Positions 8,445 to 16,531 are shown, counted from the stretch's first letter. The stretch: DNA of 64,000 bases from Sabulibacter ruber (GCF_017355955.1 NZ_JAFFID010000002.1:434001-498000); one strand, 5' to 3'. The notes: generated by a model not told the origin, from the letters alone. Made by a program: numbers and translations.

Positions 8445-9134
8445 TTACAGGATAGCCAGTTCTTTCACGTTTTCAGAGATGATCTGCCCGTCAAACAGGT
8501 TCACAATGCGGTGGGCGTAGTCGGCATCGGTGGGGGAGTGGGTTACCATCACAATGGTGGTGCCTTGCTCATTGAGGGTGCTCAGCAACTGCATCACTTC
8601 CTGGCCGTGCGCTGAGTCCAGGTTACCGGTAGGTTCATCGGCTAAGAGCAGTTTAGGCTTGGAAACCACCGCCCGGGCAATGGCCACCCGCTGCTGCTGA
8701 CCACCCGAAAGCTGCTGCGGGAAGTGGTTGCGGCGGTGCGCAATCTGCATCTGCTCCAGCACCTGCTCCACGCGCTGCTTGCGCTCAGCGGTGCCTACCT
8801 TGAGGTAAATCAAAGGCAGTTCCACGTTTTCATAGACCGTCAGTTCGTCAATGAGGTTGAAGCTCTGGAACACAAACCCCAGGTGCTCTTTGCGCAGGTT
8901 GGCTCGCTGCCGCTCACTGAATTTGGAGATTTCTTTGTCCAGAAAATAGAACTCGCCGCTGGTTGGGTTGTCCAGGAGCCCGATGATGTTCAACAACGTG
9001 GACTTGCCGCAGCCCGACGGACCCATAATGGCCAGGAACTCGCCTTGTTTCACGTGGAGATTCACATTCACCAGCGCGGTGGTTTCCACTTCATCGGTGG
9101 TATATTTCTTCTGGAGGTTGACGGTCTTTAACAT
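8445..9134 (-). CDS. MacB/LolD-family ABC transporter ATPase
   Basis: The protein is 229 aa. Walker A is GPSGCGKST, the Q-loop is FVFQSFNL, the signature is LSGGQQQRVAIARA, Walker B is LLLADEPTGNLD, and the switch His is in VTHSP. The FNLIDELTVYENVELPL segment is typical of the MacB/LolD/FtsE group. It lies between the adaptor and the FtsX-type permease and should power the latter. The gap to the upstream adaptor gene is 212 bp and contains a large inverted repeat. Confidence 0.93.
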   Translation of the reverse strand: MLKTVNLQKKYTTDEVETTALVNVNLHVKQGEFLAIMGPSGCGKSTLLNIIGLLDNPTSGEFYFLDKEISKFSERQRANLRKEHLGFVFQSFNLIDELTVYENVELPLIYLKVGTAERKQRVEQVLEQMQIAHRRNHFPQQLSGGQQQRVAIARAVVSKPKLLLADEPTGNLDSAHGQEVMQLLSTLNEQGTTIVMVTHSPTDADYAHRIVNLFDGQIISENVKELAIL

Positions 9135-9189
9135 ATATCTTGATTGTTAATTGCTGTTTGTTGATTGTTTATTTACTCTTGCAGATCGG

Positions 9190-9314
9190 TCCCCCTTTGA
9201 AGGGGGTAGGGGGATGATTTCTCTTGCTGATCAATCATTCCCGAGGTTAATTATCTAATCTTTTATCAGTTCTTCTGGCGTCTTTGTCATCCCCCTACCC
9301 CCTTCAAAGGGGGA
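9190..9314. repeat. 28-bp perfect inverted repeat inside the exporter operon
   Basis: The arm at 9190-9217 (starting TCCCCCTTTGAAGGGGGTAG) is perfectly complementary to 9287-9314, with 69 nt between. Each arm also contains a smaller palindrome, CCCCCTTTGAAGGGGG. It fills the gap between the adaptor and ATPase genes. In RNA it would form a very stable stem and could tune downstream expression. It may also be a dispersed palindromic repeat. Confidence 0.85.
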
Positions 9315-9346
9315 CGAAATGCGTTCTCAACTCAGAACTAGCACAG

Positions 9347-10597
9347 CTATTTCAGCTCCAGCTTGTCTTTGTCGTTGAAGGAGTCATAGGAGGAGACAAT
9401 CACCCGTTCGCCGGGCTTCAGCCCATCCAGCACTTCGTAGTATTCGGGGTTTTGGCGGCCCAGGCGGATGCTGCGTTTGGTGGCTACTTTTCCGGATTCG
9501 TCCAGAACGTAGGCCCAGGCGCCGCCGGTGCTTTGGTAGAAACCGCCTCTGGGCAGCAATACCGCCGGGGCCGGATCTGACAACTGCAAACGAATCTGCA
9601 AGGTCTGGCCTCTTCTGATTCCCTCAGGCACTTTACCAATGAACTTCATGTCTACCGGGAACCTTCCGTTGGTCACCTCTGAATACACCAGTGAAATCTC
9701 TAGCGGGTAGGTCTGGCCGTTGTAGGTGAAATTGCCCTGTTGCCCGGCAAACACGCGGCTCACATAGTGCTGGTCCAGCTCGGCTTTCACTTTGAAGCCG
9801 CTCAGGTCATCTATCTGCCCGATCACCTGGCCGGGCTGCACCGGCGTACCCAATTCCACCTGAATAGAAGAAAGCTGGCCGGAAATAGGGGCTTTGATGT
9901 ACAGGTTCTTGAGGTTGTCTTCCATCATCTGCAGGTTGCGGCTGGTGCGGGCAATGGTGGTTTCCAGTTGGGCTATCTGCTGGCGGGCGTTGTTTTCCTC
10001 AAACTTCTGCGATTCCAACTCAATGGCGCGCTCGGCTTTCAGGCGCTCGTATTCCCTTCTGAACCCGAAGAACTCCTGCTGCGAAACCGCTTTGGCTTCA
10101 TACAAACTGATGTTGCGCTCATAAATATCTTTAGCGGCATCTACCTGCGCGTCTAAGGTGGCCAGGCGGCGGCGCAGGTTGAATTTGTTCTGCTGCAGAC
10201 TCAGTTTGGAGTTTTGCAGGTTGTTGATGAGGTCGTTCATGAGCGTTTCCTGATTCATGAAATCCAGCACCAGGCGGTTGTTGGACAGCTTCAGGATCAG
10301 GTCGCCCTGCTTCACGGGTTTACCGCCTTCCAGGTACTTCTCATCTACCGTACCGCCTTCCACCGCCGGAATCATAATGGTCTTGATGGGGTGCACCGTG
10401 CCGTCTACCGGAATGAACTCCTGGAAAGAACCCTGGCTCACCGAGGCGATGGTGGTCTTCTGGGTTTCCACGTTCAGCTTGGAGCTATTATCGGCGAAGG
10501 CGATGAAGTACGTAGCCAAGCCTATGATTGCGACGGCCGCAACGTATCCGGCGATCTTTGTAGGCGTCCAGCGTTTTTTTTCTATGATCCGGTCCAT
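9347..10597 (-). CDS. periplasmic adaptor (HlyD/MacA-like membrane fusion protein)
   Basis: The protein is 416 aa. One N-terminal helix (about 15-33) anchors it in the inner membrane. A barrel-sandwich/lipoyl half follows (VDGTVHPIKTIMIPAVEGGTV), then a long coiled-coil hairpin (about 110-230), the second lipoyl half (YIKAPISGQLSSI), and beta-barrel and membrane-proximal domains ending in LKPGERVIVSSYDSF. It should link the FtsX-type permease to an outer-membrane channel. It is the first gene of the operon and has a sigma54-like promoter 30 bp upstream. Confidence 0.92.
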   Translation of the reverse strand: MDRIIEKKRWTPTKIAGYVAAVAIIGLATYFIAFADNSSKLNVETQKTTIASVSQGSFQEFIPVDGTVHPIKTIMIPAVEGGTVDEKYLEGGKPVKQGDLILKLSNNRLVLDFMNQETLMNDLINNLQNSKLSLQQNKFNLRRRLATLDAQVDAAKDIYERNISLYEAKAVSQQEFFGFRREYERLKAERAIELESQKFEENNARQQIAQLETTIARTSRNLQMMEDNLKNLYIKAPISGQLSSIQVELGTPVQPGQVIGQIDDLSGFKVKAELDQHYVSRVFAGQQGNFTYNGQTYPLEISLVYSEVTNGRFPVDMKFIGKVPEGIRRGQTLQIRLQLSDPAPAVLLPRGGFYQSTGGAWAYVLDESGKVATKRSIRLGRQNPEYYEVLDGLKPGERVIVSSYDSFNDKDKLELK

Positions 10598-10626
10598 GGT
10601 GATACACTCTATTTTGCTTTATCTCT

Positions 10627-10642
10627 GCCAATTGCTGTGCCA
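10627..10642 (-). promoter_or_regulatory. candidate sigma54 promoter of the exporter operon
   Basis: On the minus strand the site reads TGGCACAGCAATTGGC: a consensus -24 TGGCAC, then TTGG at the -12 position (consensus TTGC). The -24 GG is 44 bp from the ATG at 10597. The matching site before the NtrC-type gene is 43 bp from its start codon. Both begin TGGCACAG. Confidence 0.65.
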
Positions 10643-10692
10643 CTTTTGTAAAACGTTGATAATCAAGTTTAAAATGAATGTGTTCGGTTAGA

Positions 10693-10732
10693 AGTGTGCG
10701 CCAGCGGACACTTTCTTGTTCGGGCCTGAACA
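10693..10732. promoter_or_regulatory. paired inverted repeat, probable activator site (exporter operon)
   Basis: AGTGT-N10-ACACT at 10693-10712 is followed after 4 nt by TGTTC-N6-GAACA at 10717-10732. The same two palindromes, with identical arm sequences, lengths and spacing, occur at 16549-16588 upstream of the NtrC-type gene. This element lies about 50 bp upstream of the sigma54-like promoter, where enhancer sites are expected. Confidence 0.7.
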
Positions 10733-10753
10733 TTCTGGCATATCTGCTGAGAG

Positions 10754-10792
10754 GCGTTTACCGGCCAAATTCCGGAAACAGGCGCAAAACGC
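10754..10792. repeat. dispersed palindrome family copy (upstream of exporter operon)
   Basis: GCGTTT and AAACGC outer arms flank CCGG/CCGG and AAACAGGC core elements. The 10733-10913 stretch otherwise holds no gene I can support. Confidence 0.45.
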
Positions 10793-10913
10793 AATTGCGC
10801 TATAGCGTTGTAGTGCCGCACCATCCGTTGGCAACTTTGAGGTGTTAAGTAGAGCCGCAGGAAGTTCTGTTAAGGCCATGAAAAAAAAGTTTGAAACTTT
10901 TAACTCAAGATAT

Positions 10914-10943
10914 ATGTATATACATTAAATGTACATACATTTG
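10914..10943 (+). promoter_or_regulatory. 27-bp operator overlapping a -7 promoter element (yceI operon)
   Basis: 10914-10940 is a near-perfect palindrome: ATGTATATACATT, a central A, then AATGTACATACAT. Only one of 13 arm positions mismatches. Its right half merges with TACATTTG (10936-10943), a match to the Bacteroidetes -7 element TAnnTTTG. This layout is what a MarR- or TetR-type repressor site looks like. The ATG of the first gene is about 60 bp downstream. Confidence 0.7.
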
Positions 10944-11001
10944 ACCATTGATTCACAAAAAGAGAATCTAAACCAGAACTTAAAACTATAAAGTAAATAC
11001 C

Positions 11002-11538
11002 ATGGCAACTACTAAATGGGCAGTAGACCCAATGCACTCAGAGGTTCAATTTAAGGTAAAGCACCTGATGATCACCACGGTGACCGGTTATTTCCAGTCT
11101 TTCAACGTAGAGGCTGAAACCGCTGATGAGCAGTTCACCAGTGCTGAGCGCGTGGTTTTCACCGCTGATGTTAACTCCATCAACACCAACAACGAGCAGC
11201 GCGACACGCACCTGAAATCACCGGATTTCTTTGATGCCGAACAACACAACGAGATCCGTTTTGTAGGCACCAACTACGAGGCGGCTGGCGATGACCAGTT
11301 CAAACTGCACGGTGACCTCACTATCAAAGGCACTACCAAGCCGGTGACCGTGAACGTGGAGTTTGGCGGCATTGTAGTAGACCCTTACGGACAGACCAAA
11401 GCCGGTTTCACCGTAACCGGTAAAATCAGCCGCAAAGAGTTCGGGCTTACTTGGAACGCCGTAACCGAGGCCGGAAGCGTAGTGGTAAGCGACGAGATCA
11501 AGCTGCAGGCCGAGATCCAGTTGGTGAAACAAGCCTAA
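11002..11538 (+). CDS. YceI-family lipocalin-like protein (cytoplasmic form)
   Basis: The protein is 178 aa and has no signal peptide. It starts with KWAVDPMHSEVQFKVKHLM, the usual YceI opening, and keeps the DTHLKSPDFFDAE and LTIKGTTKPVTV motifs. The fold is a beta-barrel that binds isoprenoid-like or amphiphilic ligands. It is the first gene of a plus-strand detoxification-type operon behind a strong operator. In such operons it is often induced by quinones or electrophiles, but its exact ligand here is unknown. Confidence 0.92.
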   Translation: MATTKWAVDPMHSEVQFKVKHLMITTVTGYFQSFNVEAETADEQFTSAERVVFTADVNSINTNNEQRDTHLKSPDFFDAEQHNEIRFVGTNYEAAGDDQFKLHGDLTIKGTTKPVTVNVEFGGIVVDPYGQTKAGFTVTGKISRKEFGLTWNAVTEAGSVVVSDEIKLQAEIQLVKQA

Positions 11539-11543
11539 GCTGC

Positions 11544-11586
11544 TGCTTCGGGCAAAAACTGTTTTTAAAAGCTTTTGCCCGAAGCA
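11544..11586. terminator. 14-bp hairpin between yceI-like and pirin genes
   Basis: TGCTTCGGGCAAAA (11544-11557) pairs perfectly with TTTTGCCCGAAGCA (11573-11586). No clear T-run follows on the plus strand, so partial attenuation or mRNA processing is as likely as full termination. Confidence 0.6.
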
Positions 11587-11655
11587 GGCCATAAACAGAT
11601 TTAGGCTAACTTGATTCTCTTAAAGTAAGAACCGTAAACATCTTCAAAAACTAGT

Positions 11656-12366
11656 ATGCAATTCGAACGCTATAACCCCGCCGAAAGAGGCCTGAAAGAT
11701 TTGGGCTGGTTAAAGAGCAATTTCGTCTTCAGCTTCTCGGGGCATTACAACCCTGTGCGGGCCGGGTTCGGGTTGCTGCGGGTTTTCAATGATGATTATG
11801 TAGAGCCCGGCAACGGGTTCGGCATCCATCCGCACGCCAACATGGAGATCATCTCGGTGATGTTGGCGGGCTCCATGAACCACATTGATTCTTTGGGCTA
11901 CAAAGAGGTGGTACACAAAGACTGGGTGCAGATCATGAGCGCGGGCAGCGGGCTTCGGCACGAGGAGCACAATGTGGGCGAGGACGAGGTCAACTTCCTG
12001 CAGATCTGGATTGAGCCCAAGCTGCAGAACATCACGCCCCGCTACCAGCGCCGCTACTTCCCCGAGGAAAAGCGCGTGAACCAGCTCACTACCATTGTGA
12101 GCAACGAGGAAGGCCCGGCCCACTGCTGGATCAACCAGAACGCGAAGCTTTCCTTGGGCTACTTTGAGCAGGGGCAGTCGCTCTCGTATGAATTCAAACC
12201 GCTGAACAAGGCCGTGTTCGTGTTCAACATCGGCGGTACGCTACAGGTCAATGACCAGACGCTCCGGCAGCGCGAAGCCATTGGTATTTGGGACACAGAT
12301 CAACTTCACTTCACTTTTGAAACCGATAGTCGCTTCCTGTTGATTGAGGTGCCTATCAATCACTAA
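11656..12366 (+). CDS. pirin-family bicupin protein
   Basis: The protein is 236 aa, the usual length for YhhW/YhaK-type pirins. The N-terminal cupin holds the metal ligands in GFGIHPHANMEIISVML and SAGSGLRHEEHN; a second cupin-like half follows. Several members are quercetinases or redox-responsive metal-binding proteins. It lies between YceI and a ring-cleavage-type dioxygenase, which suggests a role in handling phenolic or quinone compounds. The next gene starts 8 bp after its stop. Confidence 0.92.
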   Translation: MQFERYNPAERGLKDLGWLKSNFVFSFSGHYNPVRAGFGLLRVFNDDYVEPGNGFGIHPHANMEIISVMLAGSMNHIDSLGYKEVVHKDWVQIMSAGSGLRHEEHNVGEDEVNFLQIWIEPKLQNITPRYQRRYFPEEKRVNQLTTIVSNEEGPAHCWINQNAKLSLGYFEQGQSLSYEFKPLNKAVFVFNIGGTLQVNDQTLRQREAIGIWDTDQLHFTFETDSRFLLIEVPINH

Positions 12367-12373
12367 TAAAACC

Positions 12374-13309
12374 ATGGAAAATAAAATCTTAGGTCTGCAC
12401 CACATCACGGCCATCGCCGATCAGGCCAAAAAGAATCTTGATTTCTATACCGATGTGCTGGGTTTGCGTCTGCTCAAGAAGACCGTCAATTTTGATGATC
12501 CCGGCACTTACCACCTGTACTACGGCGACGAAAAAGGCAGCGCCGGTACCATCCTCACGTTCTTCCCTTATGAGGGTGCCCGCCGCGGCAGCGCCGGCAC
12601 CGGCATGGCTACCAACATCGCCTACTCCGTGCCCGAGGGCAGCTTCGATTTCTGGATCGACCGCTTTGAGAAGCACAACGTCATCTACAACAAGCCTTCT
12701 GAGAAGTTCGGCGAAAAGTACCTGACCTTCCTGGACCCGGACGGTTTGAAACTGGAGTTGGTGGTGCCTAAAAACCAGGATAGCCGCACCCCATGGACAA
12801 CCGGAGCCGTGAACGCCGAAGTGGCCACCAGAGGTTTCCACGGTGTGACGTTGACCTTGAAAGACATCCGCCAGACCGCTGCGGTCTTGACTCAGCTTCT
12901 GGATTACAAGGAAGTGGAGCAAAGCGGCAACCGCTACCGGTTCATCAACGAGAACGTAGACGCGGCCAATGTCATTGACCTGGTGCAACTGCCCAACGAA
13001 GCGCGCGGTATTGGCGGGGCTGGTACCAACCACCACATCGCGTTCCGGGTGCAGGACGAAGACGTGCTCATGCATTTTCAGAAGAAAATCAGCGCCAGCG
13101 GCCTGAATATCACGAACAAGATAGACCGCAATTACTTCTACTCGCTGTACTTCCGGGAGCCGGGCGGGGTGCTGTTTGAGATCGCCACTGACAACCCTGG
13201 TTTCGGGATTGACGAGCCGTGGGATCAGTTGGGCCAGAGCCTGCTGTTGCCGCCGCAGTACGAGCCACGCCGCGCCGATATTGAGGCTGTTTTACCAAAA
13301 CTAGACTAA
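12374..13309 (+). CDS. VOC-family ring-cleaving dioxygenase (MhqO/MhqA-like)
   Basis: From the ATG at 12374 (MENKILGLHHITAI) the protein is 311 aa. An upstream GTG- or TTG-type start would overlap pirin. It has two vicinal-oxygen-chelate modules: LHHITAIADQAKKNLDFYTDVLGL, and GFHGVTLTLKD... with a metal His in GAGTNHHIAFRV and the acid in EPGGVLFEIATDNPGF. In Bacillus the relatives MhqA, MhqE and MhqO are induced by methylhydroquinone and cleave or detoxify it. The neighbouring esterase and FMN reductase complete the same set. Confidence 0.9.
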   Translation: MENKILGLHHITAIADQAKKNLDFYTDVLGLRLLKKTVNFDDPGTYHLYYGDEKGSAGTILTFFPYEGARRGSAGTGMATNIAYSVPEGSFDFWIDRFEKHNVIYNKPSEKFGEKYLTFLDPDGLKLELVVPKNQDSRTPWTTGAVNAEVATRGFHGVTLTLKDIRQTAAVLTQLLDYKEVEQSGNRYRFINENVDAANVIDLVQLPNEARGIGGAGTNHHIAFRVQDEDVLMHFQKKISASGLNITNKIDRNYFYSLYFREPGGVLFEIATDNPGFGIDEPWDQLGQSLLLPPQYEPRRADIEAVLPKLD

Positions 13310-13319
13310 AAACAGCGCT

Positions 13320-13697
13320 ATGGAAGCGTTCAAAATCACCCGCGTGTACGCCGATGGAAACGGAGACAGTCACTTTGAGGAAATCTCCAAACCGTTGCGT
13401 TCCGCGGGTGAGATTGGCTTTCTCTCCGAGGCCGAGGAAGTGGAGCACCTCACGTTCCGGCAGGTGGTGCCCACCTATGACTATGATTTCCACACCGCGC
13501 CTGCCCGGCAGTACATTATTCTGCTGGACGGCGAGATTGAGATAGAAACCTCTTTGGGAGACAAGCGGCGGTTCAGGGGCGGCGATGTGCTGCTGGTGGA
13601 AGACACCACCGGCAAAGGACACCGCACCAGGAACCTTCGGCCGGAAATAAGGCAGTCTATCTTCGTCACGTTGAAGCCCCAGCCTGAAGCACAGTAA
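13320..13697 (+). CDS. small cupin-domain protein
   Basis: The protein is 125 aa with one cupin barrel. The segment VVPTYDYDFHTAPARQYIILLDGEIEIETS and the closing RFRGGDVLLVEDTTGKGHRTRN supply the typical His residues. Its function is unknown; relatives often sit with oxygenases or redox enzymes. It starts 10 bp after the dioxygenase gene and belongs to the same operon. Confidence 0.82.
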   Translation: MEAFKITRVYADGNGDSHFEEISKPLRSAGEIGFLSEAEEVEHLTFRQVVPTYDYDFHTAPARQYIILLDGEIEIETSLGDKRRFRGGDVLLVEDTTGKGHRTRNLRPEIRQSIFVTLKPQPEAQ

Positions 13698-13736
13698 AGC
13701 TTGGGGTACATATCCATCCATTCTAAAACTGACATC

Positions 13737-14285
13737 ATGAACTTAGTAGTAGTATCTGGCAGTGCGCGCCCGCAGCGGCAATCGCATCAGGTGGCGTTGG
13801 AAGTGGGGAAGAGACTGGAAGAGAAAGGCCATACGGTGCACCTGTTGGACGTGCGCGATTTGAATTTCCCTTTGCTGGAAAGGGTCTATGACCCCGCGGC
13901 ACCGCTCTCTGGAAAGATGCAGGAAGTCAGTGCCGCCATTGCCCAGAGCGATGGGCTGGTGATTGTGTCGCCGGAGCACAATGGCAGCTATTCCGGAGCC
14001 CTGAAAAACACCATGGATTACTTCTACAAAGAGTATTTCCGGAAGCCGTTTGGGATAGTGGCCGTGTCGGCGGGCATGCTGGGCGGGATCAACGCCGCCA
14101 AAAGCCTGCAGCACTACGCCCTTACGCTCAACGGGATTGTATTGCCTAACGCTTTGCTCACGCCCAAGGTGCAGACGCTTTTCCAGGACGGTCAGTTGAT
14201 AGATGCCGGTTACGGAACCCGCCTGGATAAATTCCTGACCGATTTCCTGTGGCTGGCCCAAGCCATTCAGGCCACCAACGTTTAA
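13737..14285 (+). CDS. NAD(P)H-dependent FMN reductase (azo/quinone reductase type)
   Basis: From the ATG at 13737 the protein is 182 aa. It is a flavodoxin-like fold with VVSGSARPQRQSHQVA for the FMN phosphate loop and SPEHNGSYSGALKNTMDYF for the flavin-binding and active-site segment, typical of the NADPH_dep_FMN_red family. It should reduce quinones, azo compounds or chromate with two electrons. Its place in this operon fits quinone reduction. Confidence 0.9.
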   Translation: MNLVVVSGSARPQRQSHQVALEVGKRLEEKGHTVHLLDVRDLNFPLLERVYDPAAPLSGKMQEVSAAIAQSDGLVIVSPEHNGSYSGALKNTMDYFYKEYFRKPFGIVAVSAGMLGGINAAKSLQHYALTLNGIVLPNALLTPKVQTLFQDGQLIDAGYGTRLDKFLTDFLWLAQAIQATNV

Positions 14286-14303
14286 CTCTTGATTTCCCAA
14301 GCT

Positions 14304-14942
14304 ATGTATACCCACGAGAAAAAAGTCATTACCCGCGGCAAACCCCTGTCTGAAACCGGAAAAGCTTTGATCATGATCCACGGTCGCGGGGCCACCGCTG
14401 GCAGCATTTTGTCTCTAGCCGAGTACCTGCCCGTAGAAGATTTCACTTTGTACGCCCCGCAGGCCACCAACCAGAGCTGGTACCCATACAGTTTCATGGC
14501 CCCGGCCTCCCAGAACCAACCCGCGCTGGACTCTGCCCTGGAGTTGATTGACAGTACCGTACAAAGCATTCTGGAGCAAGGCATCAGCAGCCAGAATATC
14601 TATCTGTTGGGCTTTTCACAGGGCGCGTGTTTGACCTCTGAGTACGCCACGCGCCATGCCCGGCACTACGGCGGCTTGTTCCTTTTCACCGGCGGCTTAG
14701 TAGGCCAGCAGCTGGAAACCGCCAATTACCAAGGCGATTTTGCCGGCACTCCGGTCCTGATCACCACTGGCGACCCAGACCCGCACGTACCGGTGAGTAG
14801 GGTAGAAGAAACCGTGGCTTTCATGGAAGAACAGGGCGCCGTGGTCACCAAGAAAATCTACAAAGGCCGGCCGCACACAATTTTGCAGGAAGAGATAGAC
14901 TTAGCTGCCCAAATCCTTTCAAAAGCCTCCGCGAATAGCTAA
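14304..14942 (+). CDS. alpha/beta-hydrolase, phospholipase/carboxylesterase (MhqD-like)
   Basis: From the ATG at 14304 the protein is 212 aa. The nucleophile is the Ser in GFSQGA, the acid is in TTGDPDPHVP and the His is in GRPHTI. MIHGRGATAGSIL forms the oxyanion region. Family members hydrolyse short-chain esters; Bacillus MhqD is a paralogue induced by hydroquinones. The gene is 18 bp after the FMN reductase. Confidence 0.9.
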   Translation: MYTHEKKVITRGKPLSETGKALIMIHGRGATAGSILSLAEYLPVEDFTLYAPQATNQSWYPYSFMAPASQNQPALDSALELIDSTVQSILEQGISSQNIYLLGFSQGACLTSEYATRHARHYGGLFLFTGGLVGQQLETANYQGDFAGTPVLITTGDPDPHVPVSRVEETVAFMEEQGAVVTKKIYKGRPHTILQEEIDLAAQILSKASANS

Positions 14943-14970
14943 CTTAGGAGAACACAAGCCGCTAACTTCT

Positions 14971-15276
14971 ATGGACTTAACCATCATTAACAACGAGGCT
15001 GCCCATCGGTTTGAGACCACCGTGGAGGGCATTACTGCTTTTATTGACTATAAGCTTCGGCCGGGTGTCATGTGGGTGCTGCACACAGAGGTGCCTCAGG
15101 CGCTGGAAGGCCGAGGCATTGCGGGCGCCATGTCCAAGCATGTGCTGGAGTACATCATTGCCCAGAAACTGCAGATAGTGCCCTTGTGCCCGTACATGGC
15201 GGCTTATCTCAAAAGGCACCCAGAGTACCAGTACCTGGTAAAGCCCGATGCCAGCTTAAGGCTGAAGAAAGTATAA
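14971..15276 (+). CDS. YidJ/Yjdj-type GNAT N-acetyltransferase
   Basis: This 101-aa protein is the compact GNAT_acetyltr_2 type. VLHTEVPQALEGRGIAGAMSKHVLEYI contains the acetyl-CoA loop (GRGIAGAM), and VPLCPYMAAYLKRHPEYQYLV is the characteristic end. Substrates of this short family are unknown. It follows the esterase by 28 bp and is probably co-transcribed. Confidence 0.9.
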   Translation: MDLTIINNEAAHRFETTVEGITAFIDYKLRPGVMWVLHTEVPQALEGRGIAGAMSKHVLEYIIAQKLQIVPLCPYMAAYLKRHPEYQYLVKPDASLRLKKV

Positions 15277-15308
15277 GGATTCCCTTTTGCCAACTTTTTG
15301 CGGTAGCT

Positions 15309-16283
15309 ATGCTCTATCAGGTTGATTTCAAAGGCGAGAAGATGGTTCCGGTACAAGAAGGGCAGTCTCTTCTGGAGGCATCCCTGGCGGCCGGAATTCC
15401 GCATTACCATGCCTGCGGCGGAAAAGGGCAGTGCACCACCTGTCGGGTGCTGGTCCTGGAGGGCGAGAAATCCCTGTCTGAACTGACCGTCTTTGAAAAG
15501 ACCATTAAAACGGTGCGCAATTTCCCCGACGGGGTGCGGCTGGCCTGCCAGAGCCATGTGACCGGCGACGGCGTGAAGGTGCACCGGCTGATCAAAGACG
15601 AGACGGACCGCTACATCTTCATCAACGGCAACGACGAGAACACCACTGAGGTCATGGGCGTGCGCCGCAAACTGGCGCTGTTTTTCATTGATATCCGCAA
15701 TTTCACCCCGTTTATAGAAGCCCAACTGCCGTTTGATGTAATTCACATCATGCGGCGTATTTTCACTTTGTTGCGCAACGCCATAGAGCAGTACGGCGGC
15801 CGCATTATTGATACCGCCGGCGATGGCTTGTACGCTGTTTTTGGCCTGGATTGTAAAATAAAGCAGGCAACGGAGTCGGCGGTTCTGGCCGGCCAGAAGA
15901 TCATGGAAGACATCAAGATCTTCAACAACACGTATCTGCGGCCTTATTTCAGTCATTTCTTTGAGGTGGGCATTGGCGTACACGTGGGCAGCGTGATCTA
16001 CGGCAACGTGGGAATTGGCTTAACCAATAACCTGACCGTGATGGGCTATCCCGTGAACATCGCGGCCCGACTGCAGGCAGCTACCAAAGAACTCAACAAC
16101 AGCTTCGTGATCTCAGAAAGGGCATTCAGTCTTTTGAGGAACCCACCGTTCGCCTCGGGCTGCGCCAAGCTCAATCTGAAAGGCGTAAGCCATCCCTTTG
16201 AAGTAATGCTGATAGGCAAGCCTTATCAATCTCTGGTTGCGCCAGTCAGGGTAGAAGAGAACTCGGCAAGTCATTCAAGTTAA
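15309..16283 (+). CDS. 2Fe-2S ferredoxin domain fused to class III nucleotide cyclase
   Basis: The protein is 324 aa from the ATG at 15309; the frame is open further upstream, but that part runs antisensibly through the GNAT gene. Residues about 1-95 are a plant-type ferredoxin with cluster ligands CGGKGQCTTC and a later Cys in LACQSH. Residues about 110-300 are a class III cyclase: metal Asp in LFFIDIRNFT, second Asp in DTAGDGLYAVF, and VNIAARLQ. The position that is Lys in adenylate cyclases (before T-x-GD) is Asp here, so substrate choice (ATP or GTP) is uncertain. It ends the quinone-type operon, so redox control of a cyclic nucleotide is plausible. Confidence 0.88.
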   Translation: MLYQVDFKGEKMVPVQEGQSLLEASLAAGIPHYHACGGKGQCTTCRVLVLEGEKSLSELTVFEKTIKTVRNFPDGVRLACQSHVTGDGVKVHRLIKDETDRYIFINGNDENTTEVMGVRRKLALFFIDIRNFTPFIEAQLPFDVIHIMRRIFTLLRNAIEQYGGRIIDTAGDGLYAVFGLDCKIKQATESAVLAGQKIMEDIKIFNNTYLRPYFSHFFEVGIGVHVGSVIYGNVGIGLTNNLTVMGYPVNIAARLQAATKELNNSFVISERAFSLLRNPPFASGCAKLNLKGVSHPFEVMLIGKPYQSLVAPVRVEENSASHSS

Positions 16284-16291
16284 AGCAAGAG

Positions 16292-16341
16292 TCTAATTTC
16301 AGCCCGTTTTCCTGAAAGCAGGCCTAAAACAGGAATTTAGA
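16292..16341. repeat. dispersed palindrome family copy (cyclase gene end)
   Basis: Outer arms TCTAAtTT and AATTTAGA enclose the core CAGCCCGTTTTCCTGAAAGC and its complement-like AGGCCTAAAACAGG. It directly follows the cyclase stop codon. Confidence 0.5.
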
Positions 16342-16364
16342 TTACTGTGGCCATTTAGCTTTAC

Positions 16365-16434
16365 TATGGCGCGGAAGTTACTTCCGGGTCTTTTGGAAAG
16401 GTAAGCAAGGCACGGAAGTAACTTCCGCGCCATA
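16365..16434. repeat. 22-bp perfect inverted repeat
   Basis: 16365-16386 (starting TATGGCGCGGAAGTTACTTC) is perfectly complementary to 16413-16434, with a 26-nt loop. Each arm contains the palindrome GGAAGTTACTTCC. A further partial copy occurs at 31945-31970. Confidence 0.85.
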
Positions 16435-16499
16435 GGAGAGCCATAGAAGGGGGCAAAGAAGGCCATAATGAGATTTCAACTTTGGGCCTCCTTTTAACT

Positions 16500-16531
16500 C
16501 CGTTTTCCTGAAAACAGGCGCAAAACAGGAA
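16500..16531. repeat. dispersed palindrome family copy (upstream of NtrC-type gene)
   Basis: CCGTTTTCCTGAAAACAGGC forms the core palindrome and is followed by GCAAAACAGG. It lies just upstream of the paired activator site. Confidence 0.5.

Noticed and set aside
10688..10879. Minus-strand ORF of 63 aa over the activator site
   Set aside because: It covers the paired palindromes and the repeat at 10754-10792; no family resemblance.
15072..15308. N-terminal extension of the ferredoxin-cyclase gene
   Set aside because: It would be translated out of frame through the GNAT gene and reads as low-quality Arg/His/Gly sequence. The ferredoxin fold begins at 15309.
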